Assembly: GCF_000576425.1 (NCBI RefSeq)
Contig: NZ_KK069988.1
Location: forward strand, 229,976 to 293,975
Length of the DNA: 64,000 nucleotides
Reading direction: 5' to 3'
From: Brachybacterium phenoliresistens
GTDB lineage: Bacteria; Actinomycetota; Actinomycetes; Actinomycetales; Dermabacteraceae
Made by a program: the position numbers and the translations under genes. Below the pieces are notes generated by a model. That model saw only the letters and a list, made by a program, of their open reading frames with translations, was not told the origin of the DNA and made no database searches. Shown here one piece after another: positions 1 through 8,997 of this stretch. How positions within the stretch are numbered: position 1 is the stretch's first letter; every line of letters starts with the position of its first letter.

Positions 1-1421
1 GAGATCGCCTCCCGGGCCCGGTCCTGGTCGCGGTGGGTGGGACGCGGGTCCTCGCGCAGGGCACGGTCCAGGGACCGGCGGAAGCGCTCCTCCTCGCGGG
101 CGAAGAGCTCCTCGGAGCGGTCCAGCTCGAAGACGGCGGACATGAAGTTGTCCGAGGAGGCGTTCTCCTCGAGGCGGCGCACCAGGTAGGACACGGCGAC
201 GTCGAACTGCTGCGGGGCGACGATGGGGACGTACAGGCGCATCGAGCCGACGCTCTCGCGCACCGCGGCCTGCTGGCCCGGCGCCATGCCGGCGAGCATC
301 TCGAACTCGACCCCGCCCTCGACCCCGGAGGCGATGCCGCGGCGCTGCATGAGCAGGTGCGCGAAGGCGGCGTCGAAGAGGTTGTGGCCCGCGACGCCCA
401 GGTGCACGGCCTCCAGGTGCTCGGGGCGCAGGGAGTCCAGCAGCACGCGCTTGTACTGCGCGTCCGTCTCCTCCTTGGTGTGGAACGGCGCCTGCTCGAA
501 TCCGTGGAGGGACGCGTCCACCTTCTCCAGCGCCAGGTTCGCGCCCTTGACGACCCGCACCTTGATCGGCGCGCCGCCCTGGGCGACCCGCCGGCGGGCG
601 AAGGCGCGCAGGCGCTCCATCGCCCCGAGGGCATCGGGCAGGTAGGCCTGCAGGACGATGCCGGCGCGCAGATGCAGCAGCTCGGGCCGGTCCAGCAGAC
701 GCTCGAAGACCTGGAGGGTCAGCTCGAGATCCCGGAACTCCTCCATGTCCATGTTCAGGAAGGTGGGCTCCTCGGCGCGGGCCGCGTCCAGGTACAGCGG
801 CAGGAGGGTCTCCACGATGTGGCGGACGGTGTCCTGCGCGCCCCACAGCGACAGGTGGTCGACGATGGAGGAGACCTTGATGGAGACGTAGTCGACGTCG
901 GGCCGCGCCACGAGATCGCGCACTCCGGCCAGGCGGCGCCCCGCCTCGCGGGCTCCGAGGACGGCCTCCCCGAGGAGGTTGATGTTCAGCCGGGTGCCGT
1001 CCGCGCGCATCCGGGCGATGGAGCGGCCCAGCGGGGCATCGCGGGCGTCGAGGATCAGGTGGGAGACCATCTGGCGGAAGACGCGCTGCGCGACGGGCAC
1101 CACCACCTGCGGCAGCAGCGGAGCGGCGCCCCCGCCGAGCGAGAGGATGCGGCGCAGCGGGGCGGGCAGGAAGGCCGGCGGCTCCGCGGCCAGGCGCTCG
1201 AGCTCCTGGGCCGCGGCCCGCGGATCCTCGGGCCGGATCACCCGGTCCACGAAGGCCACCGTGAACTCCAGCCCGCGGGGGTCCTTGAGCAGCTGCGCGA
1301 GCAGCCGCGCGGGGGCAGGGACATCATGCTGCGCAGCCGCGCGCACCCAGGCGCGGACCTGCTCGGTCACCGCCTCGGCGGAGACGTCGGCACGGGGGCG
1401 GTCGGGGCGGATGCCGGTCAC
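1..1421 (-). CDS. putA: PutA-type proline dehydrogenase / P5C dehydrogenase, N-terminal part (runs off left edge)
   Basis: Translating the minus strand from GTG at 1421 gives an uninterrupted frame of about 473 codons to the window edge. It contains the FAD-binding proline dehydrogenase (TIM-barrel) part of bifunctional PutA: an N-terminal helical segment, then VDYVSIKVSS, the stretch VRVVKGANLALEKVD, and GVAGHNLFDAAFAHLL. PRODH oxidises proline to pyrroline-5-carboxylate; the second, aldehyde dehydrogenase domain that makes glutamate would lie outside the window, so bifunctionality is inferred from the N-terminal organisation and family. The start is supported by AGGAG eight bases upstream of the GTG. 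A TACGAT box on the minus strand (1475-1480) could be its -10 element. The gene is divergent from the YtxH-like gene at 1609. No frameshift is seen in the visible part. Confidence 0.85.
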   Translation of the reverse strand, partial: MTGIRPDRPRADVSAEAVTEQVRAWVRAAAQHDVPAPARLLAQLLKDPRGLEFTVAFVDRVIRPEDPRAAAQELERLAAEPPAFLPAPLRRILSLGGGAAPLLPQVVVPVAQRVFRQMVSHLILDARDAPLGRSIARMRADGTRLNINLLGEAVLGAREAGRRLAGVRDLVARPDVDYVSIKVSSIVDHLSLWGAQDTVRHIVETLLPLYLDAARAEEPTFLNMDMEEFRDLELTLQVFERLLDRPELLHLRAGIVLQAYLPDALGAMERLRAFARRRVAQGGAPIKVRVVKGANLALEKVDASLHGFEQAPFHTKEETDAQYKRVLLDSLRPEHLEAVHLGVAGHNLFDAAFAHLLMQRRGIASGVEGGVEFEMLAGMAPGQQAAVRESVGSMRLYVPIVAPQQFDVAVSYLVRRLEENASSDNFMSAVFELDRSEELFAREEERFRRSLDRALREDPRPTHRDQDRAREAI

Positions 1422-1608
1422 GGGGCAGCTCCTGAGGGCGACGGGGTCGATTACACCGACGAGGCGGTCCCGTCATCGTATGTCCGCATCCTGGGCTCCG
1501 CTGACCATCCGGTCAGGCGCGGCTGGCCGCTCCCTGTGGCCTGTGCCACGATGGCATCGTCGGAACCAGAAGCCAGGCCAGCACCACCCCAGCACCCCAG
1601 GAGCAGCC

Positions 1609-2064
1609 ATGAAGAAGGTCATCTTCATCCTCGGCATCGCCATCGGCGTCGTGATCGGATCCCGTCTCGGACGCGGACCCTACGAGTCCCTCGAGCGCGG
1701 GGCGCGGCGCGTGGCCGAGGACCCGCACGTGCGCGAGAGCGCCGAGCGCGCCCGCGAGACCGTCGTGCGGGCCGCGCACGACACGGCCGAGACCGCGAAG
1801 AAGAAGGCGCCCGAGGCCGCCGCTGCGGTCCGGGAGAAGGTCAGCGAGAAGGTCTCCGAGGCCAGCGGACGCCGCGCCGCGAGCCCCGCGGATCCCGACG
1901 AGGCATCCGATGCCGAGTCCCCGGAGCCGGACGACTCGGCAGCCGCCGTCGGGCTGGAATCCGCCGATCTCGGGTCGGGCGAGGCCGCCGCCCCCGGCGC
2001 CGACGCCGAGGGCGTGGCAGGCGGCGACGCCGAGGTCGGGGACGACAAGCCGCTCAGCTCCTGA
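1609..2064 (+). CDS. YtxH-like membrane-anchored small protein
   Basis: A 151-residue protein with an N-terminal hydrophobic segment (FILGIAIGVVIGSRLG, residues about 6-21), followed by a charged Lys/Arg/Glu/Ala-rich helix (about 25-90) and an acidic Ala/Glu/Asp/Gly-rich tail. This layout fits the YtxH family of small membrane-anchored proteins with a cytoplasmic amphipathic helix; the function is not known. ATG at 1609 is chosen because AGGAG lies about five bases upstream. It is a single gene, separated from the minus-strand tdk by a strong hairpin. The acidic, low-complexity C-terminus is probably disordered. Confidence 0.75.
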   Translation: MKKVIFILGIAIGVVIGSRLGRGPYESLERGARRVAEDPHVRESAERARETVVRAAHDTAETAKKKAPEAAAAVREKVSEKVSEASGRRAASPADPDEASDAESPEPDDSAAAVGLESADLGSGEAAAPGADAEGVAGGDAEVGDDKPLSS

Positions 2065-2075
2065 GCGCCCCGCAG

Positions 2076-2112
2076 GACGCGGCCCCTGTCCAGCACGGAC
2101 AGGGGCCGCGTC
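2076..2112 (+). terminator. Strong hairpin terminator after the YtxH-like gene
   Basis: A perfect inverted repeat with 16-bp arms (2076-2091 and 2097-2112) and the 5-nt loop AGCAC starts 12 bases after the stop codon. There is no T-run, which is common for actinobacterial terminators. Because tdk converges from the other side it may act in both directions. Confidence 0.75.
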
Positions 2113-2172
2113 GCGCCGCCTGGCAGGGGGCCGCGTCGCGCCGCCGGGCAGGGGCCGCCCCCGCTGTCGGGC
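2101..2172. repeat. Three degenerate 23-25 bp tandem units beginning in the terminator's 3' arm
   Basis: Units at 2101-2124, 2125-2149 and 2150-2172 share the pattern AGGGGCCGCGTCGCGCCGCC plus TGGC or GGGC; the third is degraded. The first unit overlaps the 3' arm of the preceding hairpin, so the repeat seems to have grown out of the terminator. It is not part of any convincing gene. Confidence 0.7.
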
Positions 2173-2191
2173 CTCCCGGACACGCCGCCGG

Positions 2192-2806
2192 TCAGGCGCC
2201 GCCGATCACGTGCTGCCCGGCCCGTTCCTGCTCCTGCATGAAGCACGTGCCGCACAGCGACTCGTAGGAGACGTCGGCGCCGTCGATGGCGACCTGGTCG
2301 CCGTGGAAGACGTGCACGCCGTCGACCAGGCGGCAGTTGAACTCGGCCTGCGCCCCGCAGCGGCACATCGTCGGCAGCTTCTCGAAGTTGTCCGCGAGCT
2401 CGAAGAGGCGCTGCGAGCCCGGGAACACGGCGGTGAGGAAGTCCGTGCGCAGCCCGTAGCAGATCACCGAGATCCCGTCGCGCTTGGCGACCAGGTAGAG
2501 CTGGTCGATCTGCTCCCGGTCCAGGAACTGCGACTCGTCCACGAGGACGCAGTGCAGCGGGCGCAGCCCCTGCGCATCGGCGGTGGCGCGGATGCGGGCG
2601 CGGAGGTCCTCGCCGTGCTCGACGAGCACGTCCACCCGGCGCCGGGCCCCGCCGCGGGCGACCACCCAGTCCTCGCCCTTGGTGTCCACCGCCGCCTTCA
2701 CGGTGAGGGTCGCCAGGCCCCGCTCCTCGTAGTTGAAGGCGGTCTTGATCAGGGTGTCGGACTTCCCGGAGTTCATCGCTCCGTACTTGAAGTGCAGCTT
2801 GGCCAT
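2192..2806 (-). CDS. tdk: Thymidine kinase
   Basis: A 204-residue type II thymidine kinase, which phosphorylates thymidine to dTMP in the salvage pathway. Visible features are the P-loop GAMNSGKSDTL (residues about 9-19), the Walker B-like VDESQFL (about 89-95), the lasso/zinc part with CRCG near residue 148 and CGTC near 184, and the YESLC stretch before the last cysteines. Length matches the bacterial family. The downstream gene on the same strand is absent; the upstream Eis-like gene ends 36 bases before the start, so the two may be co-transcribed. Confidence 0.95.
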   Translation of the reverse strand: MAKLHFKYGAMNSGKSDTLIKTAFNYEERGLATLTVKAAVDTKGEDWVVARGGARRRVDVLVEHGEDLRARIRATADAQGLRPLHCVLVDESQFLDREQIDQLYLVAKRDGISVICYGLRTDFLTAVFPGSQRLFELADNFEKLPTMCRCGAQAEFNCRLVDGVHVFHGDQVAIDGADVSYESLCGTCFMQEQERAGQHVIGGA

Positions 2807-2842
2807 GCGCGGGGGAGCTCCGTGGGCGTCTCGGGAGGGATG

Positions 2843-4114
2843 TCAGAAGAAGTCGAGCACGCTGGGTCGCGGGCCGGCCAGCAGGGTATCGAGGAACGCC
2901 TCCGCGGCGGGGTCCGCGTCCGCGGCCAGCCCCAGGCGGCGGGCATCGGCCAGGCTGCGCCCGCCCGCCAGCAGGAGCGAGGCGGCGTGGATGTCCAGCC
3001 GGGCGCCCGGCGCGCCGGCGCCCGGATCCTCGTCGCGGCGCACGTCCGGCGGGGTCGGATCCTCGTGGGAGCCCGGGGCGTCCTCGGCCCGATCGGCGAG
3101 GCGATGCACGTGCACCGTCCCCTCCGACGCGCCGACCAGGAAATCCCCGGCCGCCGCGGCGACGGGCCCCGGACCTGTCGCATCGGTGACCCGGAGCCGG
3201 ATGCTGCCGTGCAGCCCGTGGGGTGCGGGGCGGGCCTCCAGCGCGGCCGCGGTGTCGATCACCCGCATCATCACCAGGGGGATCACCTCCGGATCGGGGC
3301 GCACCCGCCCGCCGGGGATCACGTCGAGCAGCGGGTCGTCCTGCCGGGTGCGCACCAGAGCGGCATCGGTGACCGTGGACCACGAGGCCAGCGAGCGCAG
3401 CAGCGCGGCCACGTGCTCGCGGCGCCGCCCCAGCAGGTCGAAGACCTCCAGCCCGGTGCCCGCGGGACCGTCGGGGGTGCGGGCGAAGGAGAGGTAGCCC
3501 TGCGCCGTCCCCTCCGCGTCGCGCACCAGCACGGCCGTCCAGGGCGCGGCGGGCATCTCCTCCCCGAACAGCGGGCCCTCGCGCAGCAGCAGTCCGTTCC
3601 CGGCGTCGACGACCTCGCGGTACAGGGCGCGCACCTCGGGCATCGCGGCGGCGGTCACGGGGGACAGGTGCAGCCCCGCGGGCGCGGGGATGCCGCGCAG
3701 GTCCGCGAGCGGCACGACCAGGCGGTCGACCTGCGAGACCTTCTGGTAGCCGAGGGCGCGGTAGATGCCCGGATTGGAGGGGTAGAGCATCGAGAAGGCG
3801 TGCCCGAGCTGCGTGCTGCGGGCGATCGCTGCCGTCATCAGGCGCGCGAACATGCCGCCGCCGCGGTGGGCCGGATGCACCGACACCCCGCCGATGCCGC
3901 CGCAGGGGGCGATGCCCCCGCCGACGGCGATGCGGTCGTGGCGCACCGTGAGGGCGGCGGCGAGGCCCTCCCCGCCCGGGGCGTCGATGCCCAGCGGCGA
4001 CTGCCCGGGACGGAAGGGCGCCGGGCCGGTGGCGCTCACGCTCCCGCCGAAGGCGAGGGAGCACAGCTGCTGGAAGGGGACGAGGTCGTCGGGGCCGAGA
4101 TCGCGCACGCGCAT
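2843..4114 (-). CDS. Eis-like GNAT-family N-acetyltransferase
   Basis: A 423-residue protein with the layout of the Eis family: an N-terminal GNAT domain with the acetyl-CoA loop VSVHPAHRGGGMFARLM (residues about 77-93), a second degenerate GNAT-like domain in the middle, and a C-terminal SCP2-like domain ending in FF, as the family commonly ends in aromatic residues. Eis proteins acetylate amines of aminoglycosides and other substrates; the natural substrate here cannot be told from sequence. The start ATG at 4114 is the first in frame. The region from about residue 325 to 380 is a low-complexity Asp/Pro/Gly-rich insertion. It lies 36 bases upstream of tdk on the same strand. Confidence 0.8.
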   Translation of the reverse strand: MRVRDLGPDDLVPFQQLCSLAFGGSVSATGPAPFRPGQSPLGIDAPGGEGLAAALTVRHDRIAVGGGIAPCGGIGGVSVHPAHRGGGMFARLMTAAIARSTQLGHAFSMLYPSNPGIYRALGYQKVSQVDRLVVPLADLRGIPAPAGLHLSPVTAAAMPEVRALYREVVDAGNGLLLREGPLFGEEMPAAPWTAVLVRDAEGTAQGYLSFARTPDGPAGTGLEVFDLLGRRREHVAALLRSLASWSTVTDAALVRTRQDDPLLDVIPGGRVRPDPEVIPLVMMRVIDTAAALEARPAPHGLHGSIRLRVTDATGPGPVAAAAGDFLVGASEGTVHVHRLADRAEDAPGSHEDPTPPDVRRDEDPGAGAPGARLDIHAASLLLAGGRSLADARRLGLAADADPAAEAFLDTLLAGPRPSVLDFF

Positions 4115-4223
4115 GATCGGAGTCTAGTGGGGGCGCGGTCCGCGTCCCGGCTCGGCACGGGCATCGGGTGGGAGATACTGTCGGGGCCGCCAACCGGTGC
4201 ATCGGCCGTGCCACGAGGAGGAC

Positions 4224-5165
4224 ATGGTGCCCAGGAACGGATCAGCGCAGGACCGCGGGCCCGCCCGGCCCCGCCCGCCCATCACGCGGCGCAGCCAGGC
4301 GCACGTCACGGGACGGGAGGCCCTGTCCCGGCGTCTCAGCGCCGGCGACCCGCTGAGCGCGCAGAGCCCCGCACGGCGCATCCCGGTGGGCGTGAGCACC
4401 TCCTCGGTGTTCCCCGCGAGCGTCGAGGAGTGCTTCCGGCTGGCCGCCGAGATCGGCTACGACGGCGTCGAGGTGATGGTCTCGACCTCGAAGGTCACCC
4501 GGTCCGTGCAGGAGCTCGCCGCGCTCTCGCGCGCCTACCGCCAGCCGATCCTCTCCCTGCACGCCCCGACGCTGTTCCTGCTCCAGCACGTGTGGGGGCT
4601 GGACCCGTGGGTGAAGATCGAGAGGACCGCGCAGATGGCGGTCGACCTCGACGTGCCCACCATCGTGGCCCACCCGCCGTTCCGCTGGCAGGGCTCCTAT
4701 GCGCGCGGCTTCGTGGAGGGCGTCGCCCGCCTGCAGGAGAAGTACGGCGTGGAGATCGCGGTGGAGAACATGTACCCGTGGCGCCTGGGGGTGCGCGAGG
4801 CCATGATCTACCTGCCCGACCACGACCCCACCGACGAGGACTACCAGCACGTCACCGTGGACCTCTCCCATGCGGCGACCGCGGGGGACGACGCGCTGGC
4901 CATGATCGACCGCCTGGGCGACCGCCTCGCCCACCTGCACCTGGCCGACGGCACGGGGCGCACCACCAAGGACGAGCACCTCCCGCCAGGGGAGGGCAAC
5001 CAGCCCTGCGCCGAGGTGCTGCGGCGGCTGTCCAACCGCGGCTGGCGCGGCTCGGTGCTGCTGGAGGTGAGCACCAGCGGCGGCGGGCCCGAGCATCGCG
5101 AGCGCGTCCTGCGCCAGTCCCTGGCCTTCGCCCGCCACCACCTGGGCCACGGGCTGGACTCGTAG
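4224..5165 (+). CDS. Sugar phosphate isomerase/epimerase-like TIM-barrel protein
   Basis: A 313-residue protein. After about 55 basic, Pro-rich residues comes an AP-endonuclease-2 type TIM barrel: VGVSTSSVFPASVEECFRLA, GYDGVEVMVS, LSLHAPTLF, VAHPPFRWQ, EIAVENMYPW, VTVDLSHAAT, LAHLHLADG and LLEVSTSG. The His, Glu and Asp residues on these strands are those that bind the divalent metal in this superfamily. The substrate is unknown. ATG at 4224 is preferred over an upstream in-frame codon at 4197 because GAGGAGG lies four to five bases before it. The gene is monocistronic as far as can be seen and precedes the ole operon by about 130 bases. Confidence 0.8.
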   Translation: MVPRNGSAQDRGPARPRPPITRRSQAHVTGREALSRRLSAGDPLSAQSPARRIPVGVSTSSVFPASVEECFRLAAEIGYDGVEVMVSTSKVTRSVQELAALSRAYRQPILSLHAPTLFLLQHVWGLDPWVKIERTAQMAVDLDVPTIVAHPPFRWQGSYARGFVEGVARLQEKYGVEIAVENMYPWRLGVREAMIYLPDHDPTDEDYQHVTVDLSHAATAGDDALAMIDRLGDRLAHLHLADGTGRTTKDEHLPPGEGNQPCAEVLRRLSNRGWRGSVLLEVSTSGGGPEHRERVLRQSLAFARHHLGHGLDS

Positions 5166-5232
5166 CCGGCGCCGCGCCGTCCGGCGTGGCATCGGACACG
5201 CGGAGCGCACTCGCAGGCGCCGGGTGGAAGAA

Positions 5233-5272
5233 TGCGTCCGGTGCGCTCCTGTGATCGGGGCGCCCGGACGCA
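5233..5272 (+). promoter_or_regulatory. Hairpin immediately upstream of oleA
   Basis: An inverted repeat pairs 5233-5246 with 5260-5272 (TGCGTCCGG then GCGC on the left; GCGC and CCGGACGCA on the right, with one bulged base) around a 13-nt loop. It ends just before the GAGG motifs that precede oleA. It could terminate transcription from the gene at 4224 or act in the oleA leader; the sequence does not decide between them. Confidence 0.5.
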
Positions 5273-5296
5273 CGAGGACTGAGGTTGAAACGGCAC

Positions 5297-6322
5297 ATGG
5301 GGAACACGTCATTCGTCCACCGCAACGTGGCACTGCTCTCGGTGGAGGCGAGCGTCGCCCAGGTGCCCGTCACCTCGGACGAGATCGACGACATGCTCGC
5401 GCCGGCGCGGCGCCGCCTGCGGCTTCCCAAGGGCGTCCTGCAGCGCGTCGCCGGGGTGTACGAGCGACGCTGGTGGCGTGACCGGGAGAACGGCTGGAAG
5501 CAGGGCATCGTGCTCGCCGCCGAGCGTGCCATGGCCAAGGCCGGCATCACCCGCGACCAGGTGGGGCTGCTCATCAACGCCTCCGTGTGCCGCCAGCACC
5601 TCGAGCCCGCCGTCTCCGCGACCGTGCACCATGCGCTCGGCATGCCGCGCAGCTGCATGAACTTCGACATCACCAACGCCTGCCTGGGATTCGTGAACTC
5701 GATGACGATGGCCGCCGGCATGATCGACTCCGGCCAGATCGAGTACGCGCTGATCGTCGGCGCGGAGGACGTCGAGGAGGTCCAGCGCGGCACCATCGAC
5801 CGCCTGAACTCCAAGCACGCCACCCGCGCCGACTTCAACAACCAGTTCGCGGCGCTGACGCTGGGCTCGGGCGCGGCCGCGGCGGTCCTCGGACGGGCCG
5901 ACGCCCACCCCGAGGGCCACCGCATCAACCTCACCGAGGGGCGCGCCGGCACCGAGCATCACGAGCTGTGCATCGGGGACATGGACGACATGCGCACCGA
6001 CTCGACCGGCCTGCTGGAGAACGGCGTCGAGCTGATCGTGGACACCTGGAAGGACGCGAGCTCCCGGGGACTCGACTTCAAGAGCATCGAGCACGTCATC
6101 CCGCACCAGGTCTCCATGGTCTACACCCGCAACTTCTCGAAGATCACCGGCGTGGGCATGGAGCGGATCCCCGTGACCTTCCCCGACTGGGGCAACGTCG
6201 CCGCCGAGGCCGTGCCGATGACCCTCGCCCATCACCAGGAGAACATCGCCCGGGGCGAGCGCGTGCTCATGCTCGGCGTCGGCTCCGGTCTGAACACCGC
6301 ATTCATGGAGGTCACCTGGTGA
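5297..6322 (+). CDS. oleA: OleA, acyl-CoA head-to-head condensing thiolase-fold enzyme
   Basis: A 341-residue KAS III-like enzyme. OleA joins two fatty acyl-CoAs by non-decarboxylative Claisen condensation to a 2-alkyl-3-ketoacid, the first step of long-chain olefin synthesis. Counting from ATG 5297, the catalytic Cys is Cys129 (DITNACLGF), the His is His270 (VIPHQVSM) and the Asn is Asn300 (DWGNVAAEAV). Glu103 in the CRQHLEP motif matches the family base that distinguishes OleA from FabH. An in-frame TTG at 5285 would add four residues; ATG 5297 begins with the MGN..F...NVALL pattern expected for OleA. It overlaps oleBC by 4 nt and the order oleA-oleBC-oleD makes the assignment firm. Confidence 0.93.
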   Translation: MGNTSFVHRNVALLSVEASVAQVPVTSDEIDDMLAPARRRLRLPKGVLQRVAGVYERRWWRDRENGWKQGIVLAAERAMAKAGITRDQVGLLINASVCRQHLEPAVSATVHHALGMPRSCMNFDITNACLGFVNSMTMAAGMIDSGQIEYALIVGAEDVEEVQRGTIDRLNSKHATRADFNNQFAALTLGSGAAAAVLGRADAHPEGHRINLTEGRAGTEHHELCIGDMDDMRTDSTGLLENGVELIVDTWKDASSRGLDFKSIEHVIPHQVSMVYTRNFSKITGVGMERIPVTFPDWGNVAAEAVPMTLAHHQENIARGERVLMLGVGSGLNTAFMEVTW

Positions 6323-8997
6323 GCACCCGCACCGCAGGACGTCGCCGCGCCGAGCCGGCGCCGGGCCCCGGCATCCCCGTCCTGCCGGGCGTGGACCCGG
6401 TCCACTCCCGCACCCTCGAGGTCCGCGACCACACCGGAGAGCTGCGCCGCTGGCACCTGCTGGACTCCGCGCCGTTCCTCGCCGAGCGCGGCATCACCCC
6501 GCGCGGCACCCTGCTGGCCGTCCACGGCAACCCCACCTACTCCTTCCTGTTCCGCTCCCTGATCCGGGAGGACATCCCCTGGCGCGTGATCGCCGTGGAC
6601 CAGCTGGAGATGGGCTGGTCCGAGCGCACCGGCGTCACCCGGCACCTGCAGGACCGCATCACCGACCTGTCCCTGCTGACGGACGCCCTGTCCCTCCGGG
6701 GCCCCGTGGTGACCGTCGGCCACGACTGGGGCGGCATCGTCTCGGTCGGCTGGGCGCTGGACAACCGCCACGACCTGGCCGGGATGATCCTCACCAACAC
6801 CGGCATCCACCAGGAGCTCGGGGAGTCGCTGCCGCGGGCGCTGCAGCTCGCCACGACCCCGGCGGTGCTGCCGGCGACCACCTCGATCACCGACGCCTTC
6901 ATCCGCACCACCATCGCGATCTCGAATCCGCCGCTGCCGGCCGATGTCGCCCGCGCCTACCTCGCCCCGTACCGCGGCCGCGCCCGCCGCCGCGGCATCG
7001 AGGCCTTCGTCGCGGACATCCCCGCGCACGCCGACCACCCCAGCAGGCCCACCCTCGAGCGCCTGGCCGAGGGCATCTGCGAGGTGGAGGTCCCGACGCT
7101 CATGGCGTGGGGACCCAAGGACGTCACCTTCTCGGACCGCTACCTGCGCGACCTCGTCGCCCGGGTCCCGCATGCGGACGTGCACCGCTTCGAGGGCGCC
7201 AGCCACCTCGTGTGGGAGGACGCCGATGTGGCGGGCCTCGTGGCCCGCTGGCTCGAGCGCACCTTCGGCGCATCGTCCCGGCCCGCGCGCGCCGTGTCGA
7301 CCTTCGCGCAGCAGGCCCCGGAGGGGCACGTCGGCGCGCCGATCGCGCGCCTGGCCGCCGATCCCGCCCACCGCCATGCGGACGCCGTCGTCGAGATGGG
7401 CGAGGACGGCAGGGAGCCCCGCCGGATCAGCTGGCAGCTGCTGCATTCCCGGGTCGAGGACATCGCCGCCGGCATGCTCGCCCACGGCATCGCCCCGGGG
7501 GACCGGGTGTGCGTGCTCATCACCCCCGGCGCGGACCTCACCGCGGTGCTGTACGCCTGCCTGCGCATCGGCGCCGTCGCCGTGATCGCGGACGCCGGCC
7601 TGGGCGTGGACGGCCTCACCCGCGCGGTGGTCGGATCCCACCCGGACTGGATCATCGGCATCGACAAGGCCCTGGCCGGGGCGCGCGCCCTGGGCTGGCC
7701 GGGACGGCGCATCTCCGTGGCCCGGAAGCCGACCCTGGACCGGGCGGCGCTGGGCATCGACACCTCCGTCTCCGAGCTGGCCGACGCCGGCCGGCAGATG
7801 CAGGAGCTCGGCGCCCCGCTGGACGCCCCCTGGCCCGATCCCGAGGCCGATGCGGCGGTGCTGTTCACCTCCGGCTCGACCGGTCCCGCCAAGGGCGCGG
7901 TCTACACGCACCGGCAGATGAGCGCGATGTTCACGGCCGTCGGGGACACCCTGCAGCTGGACCCGCAGCGCGGCCTGGTCGCCGGGTTCGCGCCCTTCGC
8001 CCTGCTGGGCCCCGCCCTCGGCGCCCCGTCCGTCGTCCCCGACATGGACGTCACCCGGCCGGGCGAGCTCACGGCGCAGGCGCTCGCCCACGCGGTCGAC
8101 GCGCTCGGCGCCCCCGCCGTGTTCACCGCCCCCGCCGCCCTGCGCAACATCCTGGACACCTCCGGCGTGCTGGACGGCGCCGAACGGGCCGCGCTCGCGC
8201 GCGTGCCCAGCTTCTTCAGCGCCGGCGCCCCGATCCCCGCGCCGCTCCTGCAGGAGCTGCGCGTCCTCATGCCCGCCGCGCGCGCCCTGACCCCCTACGG
8301 CATGACCGAGTGCCTGGCCATCACGGCGATCGACCTCGAGGGCATCGAGGCCGCCGGGCCCGGCGCCGGGGTGTGCGTGGGCACGCCCGTGCCGCGGGTC
8401 GAGATCGCGATCGCCGCGATGGACGCGCTGGGGGAGACCACCGGGGAGATCACCACCGAGGCCGGGATCACCGGAGAGATCCTCGTCCGCGCCCCCCACG
8501 TGCGCGACCGCTACCTGATGCTCTGGGGCACCACCGACACGGCCAGCCGCTTCGAGGGCTGGCACGCCACCGGGGACGTCGGCCAGCTGGACGCGGCGGG
8601 CCGCCTGTGGGTGGAGGGCCGCGCCGCGCACGTCCTGGCGACCGCCGAAGGGCTGGTCACGCCCGTGCGCATCGAGGAGGCGGCCGAGTCGGTCCCCACT
8701 GTGCGCCGCGCCGGGGCCGCCGCCGTCGGCCCCGCCGGGACGCAGCAGGTCGTCGTGATCCTCGAGACGGAGGCGGACCACCGGCCCGGCAGGGCCACCC
8801 GGCCCCGCCCCGCGGACCCGGCGCTGCAGGAGGCGGTGCGCCGCGCCGTCCAGCAGCGCGCCGGCGTCCCCGTGACCGCCGTGTTCACCACCCGGTGCCT
8901 GCCCACCGACATCCGCCACAACTCCAAGATCGACCGGGCGAGACTGTCCGCATGGGCCGATGCGACCCTGCGCGGAGAGCCGGGGCGTCCCCTGTGA
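6319..8997 (+). CDS. oleBC: OleBC fusion: beta-lactone decarboxylase + beta-lactone synthetase
   Basis: An 892-residue fusion. Residues about 25-310 are an alpha/beta-hydrolase of the haloalkane-dehalogenase type: HGNPTYSFLFR, the nucleophile Asp136 in VGHDWGG and His296 in GASHLVW. This is OleB, which decarboxylates a beta-lactone to a cis-olefin. Residues about 340-892 are an ANL-type ligase: the phosphate loop LFTSGSTGPAKG (about 515-526), YGMTEC (about 659) and GWHATGDVG near the hinge. This is OleC, which closes the beta-hydroxy acid to the beta-lactone using ATP. Fused OleBC is known from actinobacteria such as Micrococcus. The GTG start overlaps the oleA stop (GTGA), and the stop overlaps the oleD start in the same way. 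Confidence 0.93.
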   Translation: MSTRTAGRRRAEPAPGPGIPVLPGVDPVHSRTLEVRDHTGELRRWHLLDSAPFLAERGITPRGTLLAVHGNPTYSFLFRSLIREDIPWRVIAVDQLEMGWSERTGVTRHLQDRITDLSLLTDALSLRGPVVTVGHDWGGIVSVGWALDNRHDLAGMILTNTGIHQELGESLPRALQLATTPAVLPATTSITDAFIRTTIAISNPPLPADVARAYLAPYRGRARRRGIEAFVADIPAHADHPSRPTLERLAEGICEVEVPTLMAWGPKDVTFSDRYLRDLVARVPHADVHRFEGASHLVWEDADVAGLVARWLERTFGASSRPARAVSTFAQQAPEGHVGAPIARLAADPAHRHADAVVEMGEDGREPRRISWQLLHSRVEDIAAGMLAHGIAPGDRVCVLITPGADLTAVLYACLRIGAVAVIADAGLGVDGLTRAVVGSHPDWIIGIDKALAGARALGWPGRRISVARKPTLDRAALGIDTSVSELADAGRQMQELGAPLDAPWPDPEADAAVLFTSGSTGPAKGAVYTHRQMSAMFTAVGDTLQLDPQRGLVAGFAPFALLGPALGAPSVVPDMDVTRPGELTAQALAHAVDALGAPAVFTAPAALRNILDTSGVLDGAERAALARVPSFFSAGAPIPAPLLQELRVLMPAARALTPYGMTECLAITAIDLEGIEAAGPGAGVCVGTPVPRVEIAIAAMDALGETTGEITTEAGITGEILVRAPHVRDRYLMLWGTTDTASRFEGWHATGDVGQLDAAGRLWVEGRAAHVLATAEGLVTPVRIEEAAESVPTVRRAGAAAVGPAGTQQVVVILETEADHRPGRATRPRPADPALQEAVRRAVQQRAGVPVTAVFTTRCLPTDIRHNSKIDRARLSAWADATLRGEPGRPL

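Noticed and set aside
1548-1560. ACGATG-G-CATCGT palindrome upstream of the YtxH-like gene as an operator
   Set aside because: Only 6-bp arms with no known regulator nearby; such short palindromes are expected by chance.
33-2267. A 744-codon plus-strand frame across putA and the YtxH-like gene
   Set aside because: It runs antisense through putA and crosses the real YtxH-like gene in another frame; the Gly/Arg/Ala/His/Leu-rich translation has no domain.
5285-5296. TTG at 5285 as the start of oleA
   Set aside because: GAGG directly abuts the TTG; ATG 5297 gives the family-typical MGN beginning. It cannot be excluded entirely.
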